Shown: piece by piece, positions 24,574 to 35,487 of the stretch
Position numbering within the stretch: the stretch's first letter is position 1
How the letters are laid out: each line of letters opens with the position of its first letter
NCBI GenBank assembly: GCA_027625915.1
Contig: JANTQA010000026.1
Span: 5,394,001 to 5,458,000 of the forward strand
Reading direction: 5' to 3'
From: Anaeramoeba flamelloides
Taxonomy: Eukaryota; Metamonada; Anaeramoebidae
DNA: 64,000 bases
The notes under the pieces: model-generated
Database searches by the model: none
The model's input: only the letters and a program-made list of their open reading frames with translations
Told to the model about the DNA's origin: nothing
Made by a program: the position numbers and the translations under genes

Positions 24574-27500
24574 ATGTCTCAAAAGTCTAAAAAAATTGAA
24601 TTAAATGATTCTTCGAGCTCTGAAGATTCATCGAACAATTCTGGAAAAAAAAAACAAATGAACAGCCCACTTTTAGCGAGAATGAAACCAAAAGGAATGC
24701 AAAATAGGCTCAAAGATCTTGTTGTCGCACAGATCCAAATGAAAAATGAAGATCTAATTGAAAAGGTCCATGACAATTGTAAAAAAGAAGGGTGGATCAG
24801 AATTAAATTTAAACATAAAGGATCCTTTCAAAAGGGTAATGTATTTTTATTTATTTTTTTTTTTTTTTTTGTTTTTTTTTCCAATTGAACACAACAAAAG
24901 TTACATTTATCAAAAAAATATTTTAATCTGTAAAGCCCAAAACCAATGTAAAAAATTTCTTTTGTGACTTTTTGAATTTTACTCTTTGTTCGCATTGGAA
25001 ATAAAAAAAAAACAATTTAAAAAGTAATTCTTAATACCTCAACTTTTCTTTCCTTACTATTTGGTTCAAAATAAAATGGAACAAAATTTTCATTCAGCTT
25101 TCCTCAAATAGATTTTTCAATAAAAATGTTACATTTTAAAGATTTAATTCTGTAGACAAGCCTAAATAATTAATTCACCTTTGAGAATTAGAGCCTTTGA
25201 CAATTTATTTCTTTGATAGATTTTTTTGGAAAGCTGAATGAAAATTTTAACCTTTTTATTTTACAATTAACAGTATTACGATACAATTGTGTTCATGTTC
25301 CAAATTACAGTTTAGTGAAAAATAAATCGAATAAAACGTTCATTTGGTTTTCTGGTTGAAAAATAAAAACCAAAAAAAGCTTTCAAGAAAAACTCAAAGA
25401 TCTGACATCAAAAAAGTGAAAACCAAAATATAAACAAGATTTAATCTCAAAAAGAGTATGAATTTTTATCATATTTTTTCAAAATATTTTTTTTAAAAAG
25501 CCTAAAAGGAAAATTTTGGACAATTTGTTTTTCAATTAACAGTAAAATTCTTTTTTTTCTTTTATTTTTATTCATTGAAGTTATCAAAACAGAAAAAAAA
25601 AATTTATTAACAAATGAAAAAAACGGAATGAAGAATTACAGATTTTGAGAAAATTTTGGATCAAAAAAGTCAAATACGGGCTTTCTAAAACTTTGAAAAG
25701 AAGTTTTTTCTTGTAAAAAAAAAAACACACAAAATGAGCTTTGGGGAGATTAGGATCAATTTCTTGGAATAACAATTCAATTCAAGAAAAACAAATCAAA
25801 AATTTTTTGTTCAGAAAATTGCTAATTTCGATACTTTTTCAAATACTGTCATTTTCCAATTAAAAATTAATAATTTTTATTTCGCATTCTTAAATATTTC
25901 CATAAAATATGTATGAAAAAAACCAAAGATCTACACGAAACCAATTCAAAATGATATTTTGAGAGATTCAATGAAGCTTCCTGATTGGGCTTTGAGATAA
26001 TAAACTCTTTTTCAAATAAAAGGGCACAAAAAATTTCAAGAATTATTCATAAGTGAATCAAATTAATTATAGTATCATTCTAAAATCTAAGAAACGCTTT
26101 AAAACATAAAAAAAACATTCAACTGGTTCTTTAAAACTCATTAAAACAAAACAATAAAAATTAAAATTCAATATTTTAAAAATTGGTGTGTCCTTTTATT
26201 TGAAATGAGAAATCTCGTTTTGTAAATTGTAATGAAAAAAATTATAAACCCAATAAAAACCTTTGATCAAGGCGAATGGTGAAAAAGTTCTTTACATTTT
26301 ATTGATAACTCTTTACACGTCAAACTTTTGTTCTTTAAAGTCTCATTTTCAAGATAAAACCGCAATTCATCTGGTATTTTGTTGGAATTGTTTTTTTTTT
26401 ATTTCTCTTTTCTTTGTTCCATGCATCAATCCAATAATGGTCTTTCTTAATTCCTATTTCTATCTTGATTCAAAATCAAACGTAAACTGTTTCCATTTAT
26501 ACACCGGTAGATTATTTCCAAATTGGTTTCTTCTTATCTTGCTTTTTCATTTTCCAACTGTTCAATATCCAAAAATAAAAAAAGCAAAAAATGAAAAAAT
26601 GAATAATTAAAATGAAAATCATCAATAAGTAATTATCTTATTAATAATCAAATTTAATAGTAATGACGATTTGAGAGGTGTGCCCTTTTGTTTGAAAAAT
26701 AGTTTATTTATTTTTTATATTAAAAACTAACAGTAATCATTTCTCATCAAAATTATTTCAGATCAAAAGTTCTCTATAAGCGTCTTGCTTTGAAACTGTG
26801 AAATCAAACCTGCTCAAAAAATGAAAATTTCAACAAAGCAATTACAAATTTTTATACGGCGTTTTAAAAAAGTGAGAAATGTATAGCTTTAAAAAATGTT
26901 GCTCAAACTGTTTGATTCACTCTTTTAAACTAATTTGAGCAACACTTTTTAAAACTCTTCGTCTTCTTATTGTTTTTAAAATAGCTGTAATTGAAATAAT
27001 AAATGAAAATAAAAACAAAATTAATTCAAACTAGATTACAAAAATTTTAACTATTTTTTGTTTTTTTTTCATATAATCAAATATTTTTTATTATTTATCA
27101 CCGTACAAGTATTTAAAAAAACAATAAATAAATACAAGCGTTTATATAAATAAGTAATAAATACTAGTGTGTATTAAAAATACAATACCAAATATTAAAC
27201 CTTTAAGGTATTTCAAAAAAAGTGGGGTATTTTTTTTTTTTAAAATTTCAAATACTATTCTCATTGCAAGTGGTTTTATGTGCAAACCTGGAAATAAAAA
27301 ATTAAGAGAAATATTACTACTAAACCGAATCAACACTTATTGTATGTATTTCAAAATATGTTGATCGAAATATTTCTCCAAAAAATGAAAAAAAAATAAC
27401 ACTTTTTTTGGATAAAATGAGATTTTACAACCAATTCCAATAAAAAAATTTTTCAATATTCTAATCGAACAAAAGATTTTTTAAACAATAAAACACATTT

Positions 27501-30500
27501 ATAAAATTTTCCTTATATTGAAAAATTCAATCAAGTTTAAACCTCTTTGTTAAACAATTTTTTCGATCAAAAAGAAAAAAATAACCACCAATTTTCACTC
27601 CTAAAAAATATCATATAAAATCGAGATCAGAAACTTTGATATCTTTTTTAATTAAGGTAATGTCTTTACTAAGAAACAAATTGAATTATTTCCAAGATTC
27701 GATAAATAGTTGTTAATAATTTTGGAAATTTAAATAGTTTTCTTATAATTGAGTTTAATAAAAATATTGCAAAATAAATTTACCACCCTCTTTTTTTGGA
27801 AATAGTACAAATAAAAATTGTTTTAAACTTATAGAAATAATCATTGACCATATTTTTTTTTCAAAATTCTCTCAATAAAAAAAGCGTAAAAATTATGTTT
27901 TGACTGTTTCTACAAATTGAATCTTTCATTACAATAACAAACCCCAATTTGAAATAAAATATTTAATTATTCAAAACAAAATAATTTTTTATTTTTTTCC
28001 ATTTTTTCCCTGACTGAATTTTCTTTATATTGAGAAGAAGAGTTACAAAGGAAAAAATATCAAGTGATTATTTGCTAATACTGTGACACTGAAACACGAA
28101 AGTATCAGAAACTTGAAAATAAAAAACGAAAAAGCAAAGGATAAAAAATACCAAAGTTTTAAAGCAAATCAGATCAAAAAAAAAAAAGAAATGACTACAA
28201 TTTAATAACAATCCCCAAATGAACATTAATGATCAATTATCAAATTATTAAATCAACCAAAAGTATCATTGCTGTGATTTTGGGTGTTCTTAATTAAAGA
28301 AAGCATTGTTTTTTTTTTTTCGATTTTTTACCAATTGCTTCTCATAAACCTATTTAAATTTCAATTTTTTTTCTTTTTCTTTTTTCTTTTTTTCAATTCA
28401 ATTTTTTGTTTTTGCTTTTTAAACATACAAAAATTTTGGCAATGTATTTCCTCTTGAACAATCGTGAAATCTATGATTTTACACTGAAAATTACCATTGA
28501 GGAAAAAAAAAGTAAAAAGTCTCAAATTTAGTCACTTCAAAATTCTCTCTTTAACAGATTAGACAAGTCTTTTGTCTAACCCTTAACAATAAATCGGAAA
28601 TTTAAGTAAAAGGACATTTAGAGTGTAATTTACACTTCTTCGATAATAAAAAAATAAAAAAAAAATAATTTTAACCTAAAATTCTCAAGCATCTTTAGCA
28701 AATAATACTAATAATTCTAATAATAACAAATCAAATACATAACCAAAAAAACAATTGATAAAAATAGTGTATGTGGTTCTTAGAAATGATCATCATTGCT
28801 ATTATTTTAGTAGCAAAAAAAAAACAATTAACCCAAAGGGTGTTATTAATTTACTGGACACGTATTTCTATGCAAAGGAAAAATCAAAAACTTTCCAATT
28901 GATCCATCATGACAGCAATTATTTAGTATTTAAATGCAAGACTGACAAAGAGACGAAAGAATGGGTGAAAGCTTTTCGCTCTTCAGGACGAAAGATCAGT
29001 CCGTATATACACCATAAACAGAATAGGACTTTCATTACAGGGTATTGTATGAAGGAAGGTGGCAGCTATAAAAGTTGGAAAAAAAGATGGATTAAGGTGA
29101 CAGAAAATTTTTTCATGTATTATCAAAACGAAGAAGCAGATTACCCAATTAACACCATTTCCCTCGCCAATGCCGTTGTACAAATTGAATTTAATTCTAT
29201 GCAAGAAAAAAAGGTCTTGAAAATCCATTTCCCAAAAAGAAGAGATTATTTACTTTACCCAGTTTCAGACAACAAAAAGGAATATGATGACCTCTTACAA
29301 CACTGGTATTTGCGAATTAAGATCCAAGCCAAGAAGTCTACTTTAGAAATTCAAAAGCACTCGAAGATGTATTTAAAAAAGGAAAATTTCTATGATGGAT
29401 ATTTATTGATCTCAAAAGGTTCGGAAGAGCCAAATGAGCACTGGGCCATTTTGGATGGCTTTTTGCTTTCGTGGTATAAAACAGAAACTAAACTTGGCGA
29501 GCCATTAGATAGCATTTCATGTTTAAATTTGAAGGTCACGATCAAAAAAACAAATGACGCCGATTATATGCTTTTGGAGCACCCATCTTTCCAACGCCCT
29601 TTAACGGTATCTGCATCCGATCCCATTGAATTCGAAACCTTTTTAGAAACATTGCGTGAAGTAATTAGAAAATACTCCATTTTGATAAAGCAATACCAAA
29701 ACTATGAAAAGGAAAACTATCTCTCAATCTCGGAAAATGGGAATAAATATGTGCGAAGGTTCTTCAAAATTAAAAACAATCATTTTATCGGCTACCAAAG
29801 CAAATCTGACCAAAACAGTTCGTTAATTGAAATCCCGTTAAAGGGGGCTCAAATTATACCTTGGTTTAATGGGCGAAGGCATTGCGAATTTCAAATCAAA
29901 ATATTAAAAAACAAAAACAACAACAACAGCAGCAGCAGCAGCAGCAGCAACAAGCAGAAAAAGAAAATATACAAGTTCTTTGCCAATTCGAGAAAGGATT
30001 TTGACCAATGGATTCTATCTTTACACGTCGCCGTGACTAAAGCCGACAACATTGATATTGACAAAATTAAAATCTTGGAAAAATCTAAAACTAGATTGAC
30101 GAAGACAGATCTTGTCAAGCTTCGTGGAATCTCGGAATTCTCGGATAAGGAATTAAATTCCTTGTATAAGAAATTTATCAGTGAATATAACCGAGGGAAA
30201 ATGAACCAAGAGATGTTCAAGATTTTTGCGCATGGGCTTAATATCAAAAGCCCCACAAGCATAGAATTACTGTATTTTGGAATGGATCGAGACAAAAATG
30301 GACTGATCGACTTTGAAGAGATCGTTCTTGGGTTGCATTGCCTAACAAAGGGCACAGACGAAGAAAAATGCGAATTCGCCTTCTTCTGCTACGACGCAGA
30401 CGGCAAATATGCAGTCTCGCTAAACGACCTCTGGAGGGTTGTCTGCCTATTGGAACCGAGCTTTAATTTTGAAGAAGAAGTAGACCCCAGGGTTTCAATC

Positions 30501-30656
30501 GCCTTCCAGAATCTTGATAACGATAACAATGGCACCTTGGAATTAAGCGAATTTAGAGACGCCTCATTAAAGGGCTATTCTTTTTTAGTAGAAATCATAC
30601 CATTCATCAAATTAAGTAAAAAAAGAAGAAGAAAATCTACAAAGGATCATAAATAA
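24574..30656 (+). CDS. Protein with four PH domains and C-terminal EF-hands
   Basis: Exon 1 is 24574-24835, the intron 24836-28767 (GTAATG...AAATAG, 3932 nt, phase 1), and exon 2 28768-30656; the product is 716 residues. Exon 2 has no ATG at its head and opens in the middle of a PH domain; exon 1 ends in the matching half. The join reads KHKGSFQK-VYVVLRNDHH, a normal PH beta1-beta2 junction. PH-like domains lie at about 72-158, 178-275 (with SYKSWKKRWIKV), 295-388 and 404-511; the last has a serine run from an AGC repeat in a loop. Residues 544-695 resemble a four-EF-hand module: a degenerate first hand, canonical loops DRDKNGLIDFEE (594-605) and DNDNNGTLELSE (671-682), and a weak loop DADGKYAVSLND. 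The end is basic (KKRRRKSTK). It is likely a peripheral membrane protein that combines phosphoinositide and calcium signals. Exon 1 starts with an acidic-serine segment. The intron could hide a further small exon, but frame and family pattern do not require one. Confidence 0.82.
25055..25278. mobile_element. Short hairpin element (MITE-like) inside the intron
   Basis: About 224 bp with inverted ends: the left arm includes ACAAAATTTTCATTCAGCTT and the right arm its complement, AAGCTGAATGAAAATTTT, flanked by TTTATTTTACAATTAACAGTA-like outer sequence. The ends resemble the outer arms of the palindrome at 3832-4895. It has no coding capacity. Confidence 0.6.
25320..25445 (+). repeat. Direct repeat, copy 2 (partner at 24150-24295)
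   Basis: Second copy of the sequence with AAAGCTTTCAAGAAAAACTC. It lies in the intron of the PH/EF-hand gene, just downstream of the hairpin element. Confidence 0.7.
26003..26704 (-). mobile_element. Tc1/mariner deletion derivative with N-terminal transposase remnant
   Basis: 702 bp, TA on both sides, ends AACTCTTTTTCAAATAAAAG (then GGCACA) and TGTGCCCTTTTGTTTGAAAA (then ATAGTT). The minus strand encodes a helix-turn-helix-like piece, NKIPDELRFYLENETLKNKS followed by LTCKELSIKCKELF, as in the DNA-binding half of Tc1 transposases. A second internal copy of the end (TGTGTCCTTTTATTTGAAAT) near 26190 suggests a 210-bp palindromic derivative is joined to it. The catalytic half is missing, so it is inactive. 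It lies within the PH/EF-hand intron. Confidence 0.6.
26879..26970. repeat. Short hairpin repeat
   Basis: TTTAAAAAATGTTGCTCAAA pairs with TTTGAGCAACACTTTTTAAA across a 25-nt loop containing TTTGATTCACTC. A decayed relative lies near 38660-38760, and similar AAAAAGTG-type hairpins occur at 52780-52990. Confidence 0.55.
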
Positions 30657-33600
30657 TTTGCTTTTCTTTTTTTTTTTTTTTTCTTTTTATTTTTTACATC
30701 TCTTCATTTCCTTTTGATTTCTTTCTAAATCTTTTCACTTCTTTTGATTTCTTTTGATTTCTTTTTCCTTCTCATTGATTTTCAACTTTAATTTTTTTGT
30801 TGTTTTTTTTTTTTTTTTTTTATTGATCTTTGACTTTTTTGTTTTTTTTTATGATTTAATTTTAAAAATTTTTTATTTTTTCTCGAAATTAACAACATAC
30901 GAATAGGTTAAAGTATTTATCCCAATCTTTTTATTTTGAATTTTTTCTTTTTTTTTTGAATTAATTTTTTTGGTTTTTTACACAAAATTAAGATTATTTC
31001 TCAATATTAAAACTAAAAGAAAATATAACAAGTTTGGAAATGTCAACTAAATAAATAATTAATTATAATTTTTTTTGATTTATTTTATTTTTTATTTACT
31101 TTACTCTAAGAAATAATAGAAATTGTTTTCTTTTTTGAATTGCAAAGAAAGCCAAAGATTTTATTTTTATCAAATAAAAAAATAATTAAAAAAAAAAAAA
31201 TCATTTTATAAAGATTAAGTTTTGTGTCATCACTTAAAAATAAAAATATCAGTTGGGATTTGATCAGAATTTTTCGATTAAAGAGGAAGCCACCAACCCA
31301 TTCAATTCATTGGGTTCAAAAAAAAATTTTAAATAAAGTTTTTTACTTTTTTTGTTTTTTTTTTAATTTATCTTTTATTACTTATTTTTCTTTCTATTTT
31401 TCTTGTATTTGTGAAAAATTGATATTTTTCTTTTTATTTTTTAATAAAGAAAACATATCCGATTAGTTCTAATAGTACTTTCATTATAAATAGGGGAAAA
31501 AATGCAAATAAAATTAAACTTTGGTTTTAAAGTTAACAGTTGTAATTTTGAGTAATTAACCCTCCCCAATTATGATAAAAAAACAAAAAAATGATTTTTT
31601 TTGTTTCTTATTTGTATTTATTTTTTCCGGGTTTTTTATCTCAAAAAGTAATTTTAATAATAAAAATCACTTTTTATAAGTACAAAAATCATGAAAAAAA
31701 GAGTGGGTGTATATTTTAAAATATCTTTTTGAATTCAAATTATTAAAAAAAAATTGTAAAATTTAAAATAAACTTTTGTGGGGTATTGGTTATTAATATT
31801 AATACCTTATATTTATTTAATTTTTCATTTATTAGATTAAAATATCAAAATTACTGATACCAATTCTATATGATATTTTTTAGGAATGAAATTTATCTGT
31901 TTTTTTTTTTTTTACTTTTTGAGACTTTGATTTTTTTTTTATTCTAAGAGGTGGAACCTGGATAGAATTTCTCAGTTGATAGAAAAACCGATAACAGTAT
32001 TTTGTAATTTAAAAATAATTTAAAACTTTATCTTTATTTGGGTTTTTATTGAATTTTAATTGTACCCCGTTTTTACAAAAAAGTGTATAATATTTTTATT
32101 TTGATTTGATAATTTTTGGATGAATATCTTTTAAAAGTAGTTATTTAGCAATAAATATAAATAATTTTATTTTCAAATATGCTGATTAAACTTTATTTCA
32201 TTAGAACTGATTTAAATATATAAAATTATTATTTATCAAAAATTACTCATTATAAAAATTCAATTACCTTTTTTTTATAATGCTGCAATAATTAAAGATA
32301 TTAAGCATATTTGATAAAGGTTTTATTTGTTATCATTTATTTTATTTTTTTAAAAAGTCATTAAGTTGAAAACAAAAGATATTTGAAAATATAAATAGTT
32401 ATTAAAACGATCTTATGTAATGTCATATAAATACAATATATTAATTCGAACACATTTCTAATTGTTGTCTCTTTTTTAATCAACGTTTGGTAATAAAAAA
32501 AGTAATTCACATTTTAAAGAGTTTTATTTACTTTTTTAGGTTGTTGATTTTTATTTTTTGTATTTTACTAAAAAATTAAATTTTAATATTTTTCTAATAA
32601 TTAAAAAGGGGATTATAAATATAATTTAATCATTATTTCTTGAATTTTAATGAGTTTATATAAATAGTTCTCGATTTATTATTGTAAGTTATTTAAAATT
32701 TTAGAAATATTAACTATCTATCAGTATTATGTGTTCAAGTGAAATTGGTAAGTCATAAATAACTCAATTCACTTTATTCTATTTTCTTTAGAATTCAATT
32801 TTTAGAGTATAAGGCTTTATTCTAATTTAGGAAAAAGATTTTTTTATATTTTTATTAACAAAAGAAAATTTAAAAAAACTCTCAAAATATAAAATAATAC
32901 TAAGAAATTTGAGACTAGGTGTTTTATTCTTAATTATTATGATGTCTATTAAATTTTCTTATTTAATGTTATATATAATTTTTAAGTGGGAATAATTTCA
33001 TCTTCAAATATTATATTTTTGAGGATTTAAAATTATACAATAGAATAAAAGAGTATACTCTATACTTATGAATTTTGTAAAATTTTTGTTCAATTTTCGA
33101 GAATTTATAATAAAAAAAAAATCAAAGTTTTACTCAATTCTTTTAAATTTTGGAAGACCTAGGCACAAGTCGTTTGATATTTTTTACTTTAAGAAAGAAA
33201 CCAAAAATTTATTTAATTTTCTGTTTATTTATTGAATTAAAAAAAAAACAAGAAAAGATCCCTCAAAAAAATGATAAATGTCTTCAGTGATATCAATATT
33301 TAACTTTTCTTGAAATAAATCACGTTTTTTATTTTTATTTTTCCTTTTTACAGAAGTGTACATATTTAAAAAATTAGTAAATTTTGATTATTTTTTCATT
33401 TTCGATGACTACAAATCTTTTTTATTTTTTCTGAAGAGAATTAATAATCACACATACTATTAATATATATTGCAAACGGGGCATTAAACTCTACAAATTC
33501 CAATTAATCAATTAGTCGACAAATAATACGAAAATAATAATAGAAAATCATGATCGGGGTATTTTTAAAACAATATACCACCCACACTCCAAGTTGAGAC

Positions 33601-33966
33601 TATTTACAAATTATTCTAAGAATTCTCCCCTCGGTAAGGCTTCTTAATTTCAAAAAACAAAATCAAAGTCGTGAAATCTATTGTATTTGTCCAGAATTCT
33701 TCATCAAAGCTCTTATGGTTAGAAAATTTTAGGAAATAAAGGAAAAATATTAAAAAATAAAGTGAAAACAAAAAATACTTGGATTAGTAAAAAAATAGAT
33801 AAATCCGGGAACCTAGTGTGCCCACTCTGAGAGTTGTGGAATACCAATTATTAATTACAAATTGTGGGCTTTTTATCTTCAATCGATAATATAACTATCC
33901 TGTTTTTGCTCCTCATGAGTATTCAGGGCGTAGATACCTTCCATTTGGTAATGAAAATGTTAGTAT

Positions 33967-34010
<44 letters not shown>

Positions 34011-34202
34011 ATTAATTTACTTCTTCTCTTTTTTTTATTTAATAAATTGTCTTTAATTACTCCTTTCTCTAAATAAATAAAATCAATTAGTAAAATTTCG
34101 AAATTTTCGAATTGTTTTTGAGGCTTTTCAGTTTAATATTTTTGTTTTTTGTAATCACAATTTTGTTGTTTTTTTAATTTTTAGATATTGTTGAACTTTA
34201 CA
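30657..34202. other. Very AT-rich spacer after the PH/EF-hand gene
   Basis: Starts with a T-rich tract that probably marks the transcript end. No exon is supported. The most balanced part is 33540-33960; it gives no frame with a recognisable product. It contains (TA)n at about 33969-33998. A 22-nt string near 31868 (ATATGATATTTTTTAGGA) is the inverse of one near 27600. Confidence 0.5.
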
Positions 34203-34736
34203 ACTAAACCCCAATTCAAAATTTTTAACACATCAAAATTCAATTTGTGAAAAAAAAAATCATTCAATCAATTCTTGGAGAAATACCAAATTAGAAGGAT
34301 TCACTAATTGAACTTTTAACAATTGTTTATAAATTATAATACTCACAGAACAAAAAATGAAGAATTATCAAGACAAATAAATTAAGAGTCTGTGAATAAT
34401 TTTCAAGATAAGCTAAAGAAAAAATTATTTTGGTAAATTTATTTAAATATTATTGGGAATATTGATCAATCAAATCGTTAGATACTACCAACTAATTTTA
34501 TTTGAGTTCTTCTATTTTGAACAACCCAAACTGTAACCTAATATCAATTGTTGAAAAAAAATTTGATCTACTAAACAAGTTTGGTAATTCAAAGAATGAA
34601 ATAAAAGCAAAAAAACTAAAAAATGAAAAAATAATTTTCCTAATTTTACAAAAATGAAAATTATCTCCAATTCCAATGAAATTGTATTATTGTGATTCTT
34701 TGATCCTTTTAACTGTCTGGAAAATTTTGAATTTTA
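34203..34736 (+). repeat. Dispersed 530-bp repeat, copy D
   Basis: Runs from AAACCCCAATTCAAAATTTT to GGAAAATTTTGAATTTTAG and matches 19528-20060 along its length. It is directly followed by the LINE remnant. Confidence 0.65.
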
Positions 34737-34825
34737 GTTTTGTTGAATTTTCCAATTTTGTTAATCGAAAAACTTTTAATTCTAAATCTAATAATTTTAA
34801 TTTCTCAGTATATCAATTAATATTT

Positions 34826-35130
34826 TCATTTTCCAGTATTATAAAAATTAGTATCCTTTTTTAATATTTTTAAATTTAAGAAATCTAATTTTTCTATCAA
34901 TTTATATTTTCTTCGGTATCCTTTTAATCTAACAAGATCAATTTTTATTTCAGTTTGATAAATTAATCGAGGTGAATGGATAAATATTAATTTATAAGAA
35001 ATTTGTGACTGATTTCTTGATAAATCTATCAATTCTTTCAAAATCACTTTCTGTCAAGTCAAATATTTGGAGACCATAATAAAGTTGACTTAAAATGAGT
35101 GCTTTGAAAGAAGTTTTTTAACTCCATTAT
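34826..35130 (-). mobile_element. LINE (non-LTR retrotransposon) 3' coding remnant
   Basis: On the minus strand, from about 35120 downward, the frame reads ALILSQLYYGLQIFDLTES then DFERIDRFIKKSVTNFL. This fits the segment just after the reverse transcriptase of LINEs (LI-x-P-x-L-x-YG-x-E-x-W-x-L-x-x-x-D-x-x-x-LD). In a shifted frame it continues IFIHSPRLIYQTEIKIDLVR and KLIEKLDFLNLKI, like the following (SR-x-x-LY-x-ETG...R-x-KL) region. There is at least one frame change between the two parts, and no upstream reverse transcriptase was found. It is an old 5'-truncated fragment. The match rests on pattern only. Confidence 0.45.
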
Positions 35131-35410
35131 TGAGTTTATTTTGATGAAACAACCGATTAAGTGTTTGCAAATTTATCTATTTGTGATAAAAATTCTAAAA
35201 TTGTTGATAATCCCTAATTAAAATTTAATAAAAAAAAAAAAAATTAATTTTTAAGTTCAAATGAGAGTAATTATTTTTAGAAAATAATTAATAATTATAA
35301 AATATTGTTAATAAAGCCCATAAAAAAATATTTTAAAAAAAGTGAAAAAGTAAAATAATTTCAAAGTTACAGATAAAAAATGGATGATGAAGAATAAAAA
35401 ATATTTTAAT

Positions 35411-35428
35411 TTAATTTTGTCCTGATCC

Positions 35429-35487
<59 letters not shown>

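Noticed and set aside
26263-26610. 115-codon plus-strand frame
   Set aside because: It has no ATG until late, is rich in F and L, and is antisense to the Tc1/mariner N-terminal remnant inside an intron.
28440-28530. 30-codon frame MYFLLNNREIYDF... upstream of PH exon 2, followed by GTAAAAAG
   Set aside because: It does not supply the missing half of the PH domain, whereas the exon at 24574 does, in phase.
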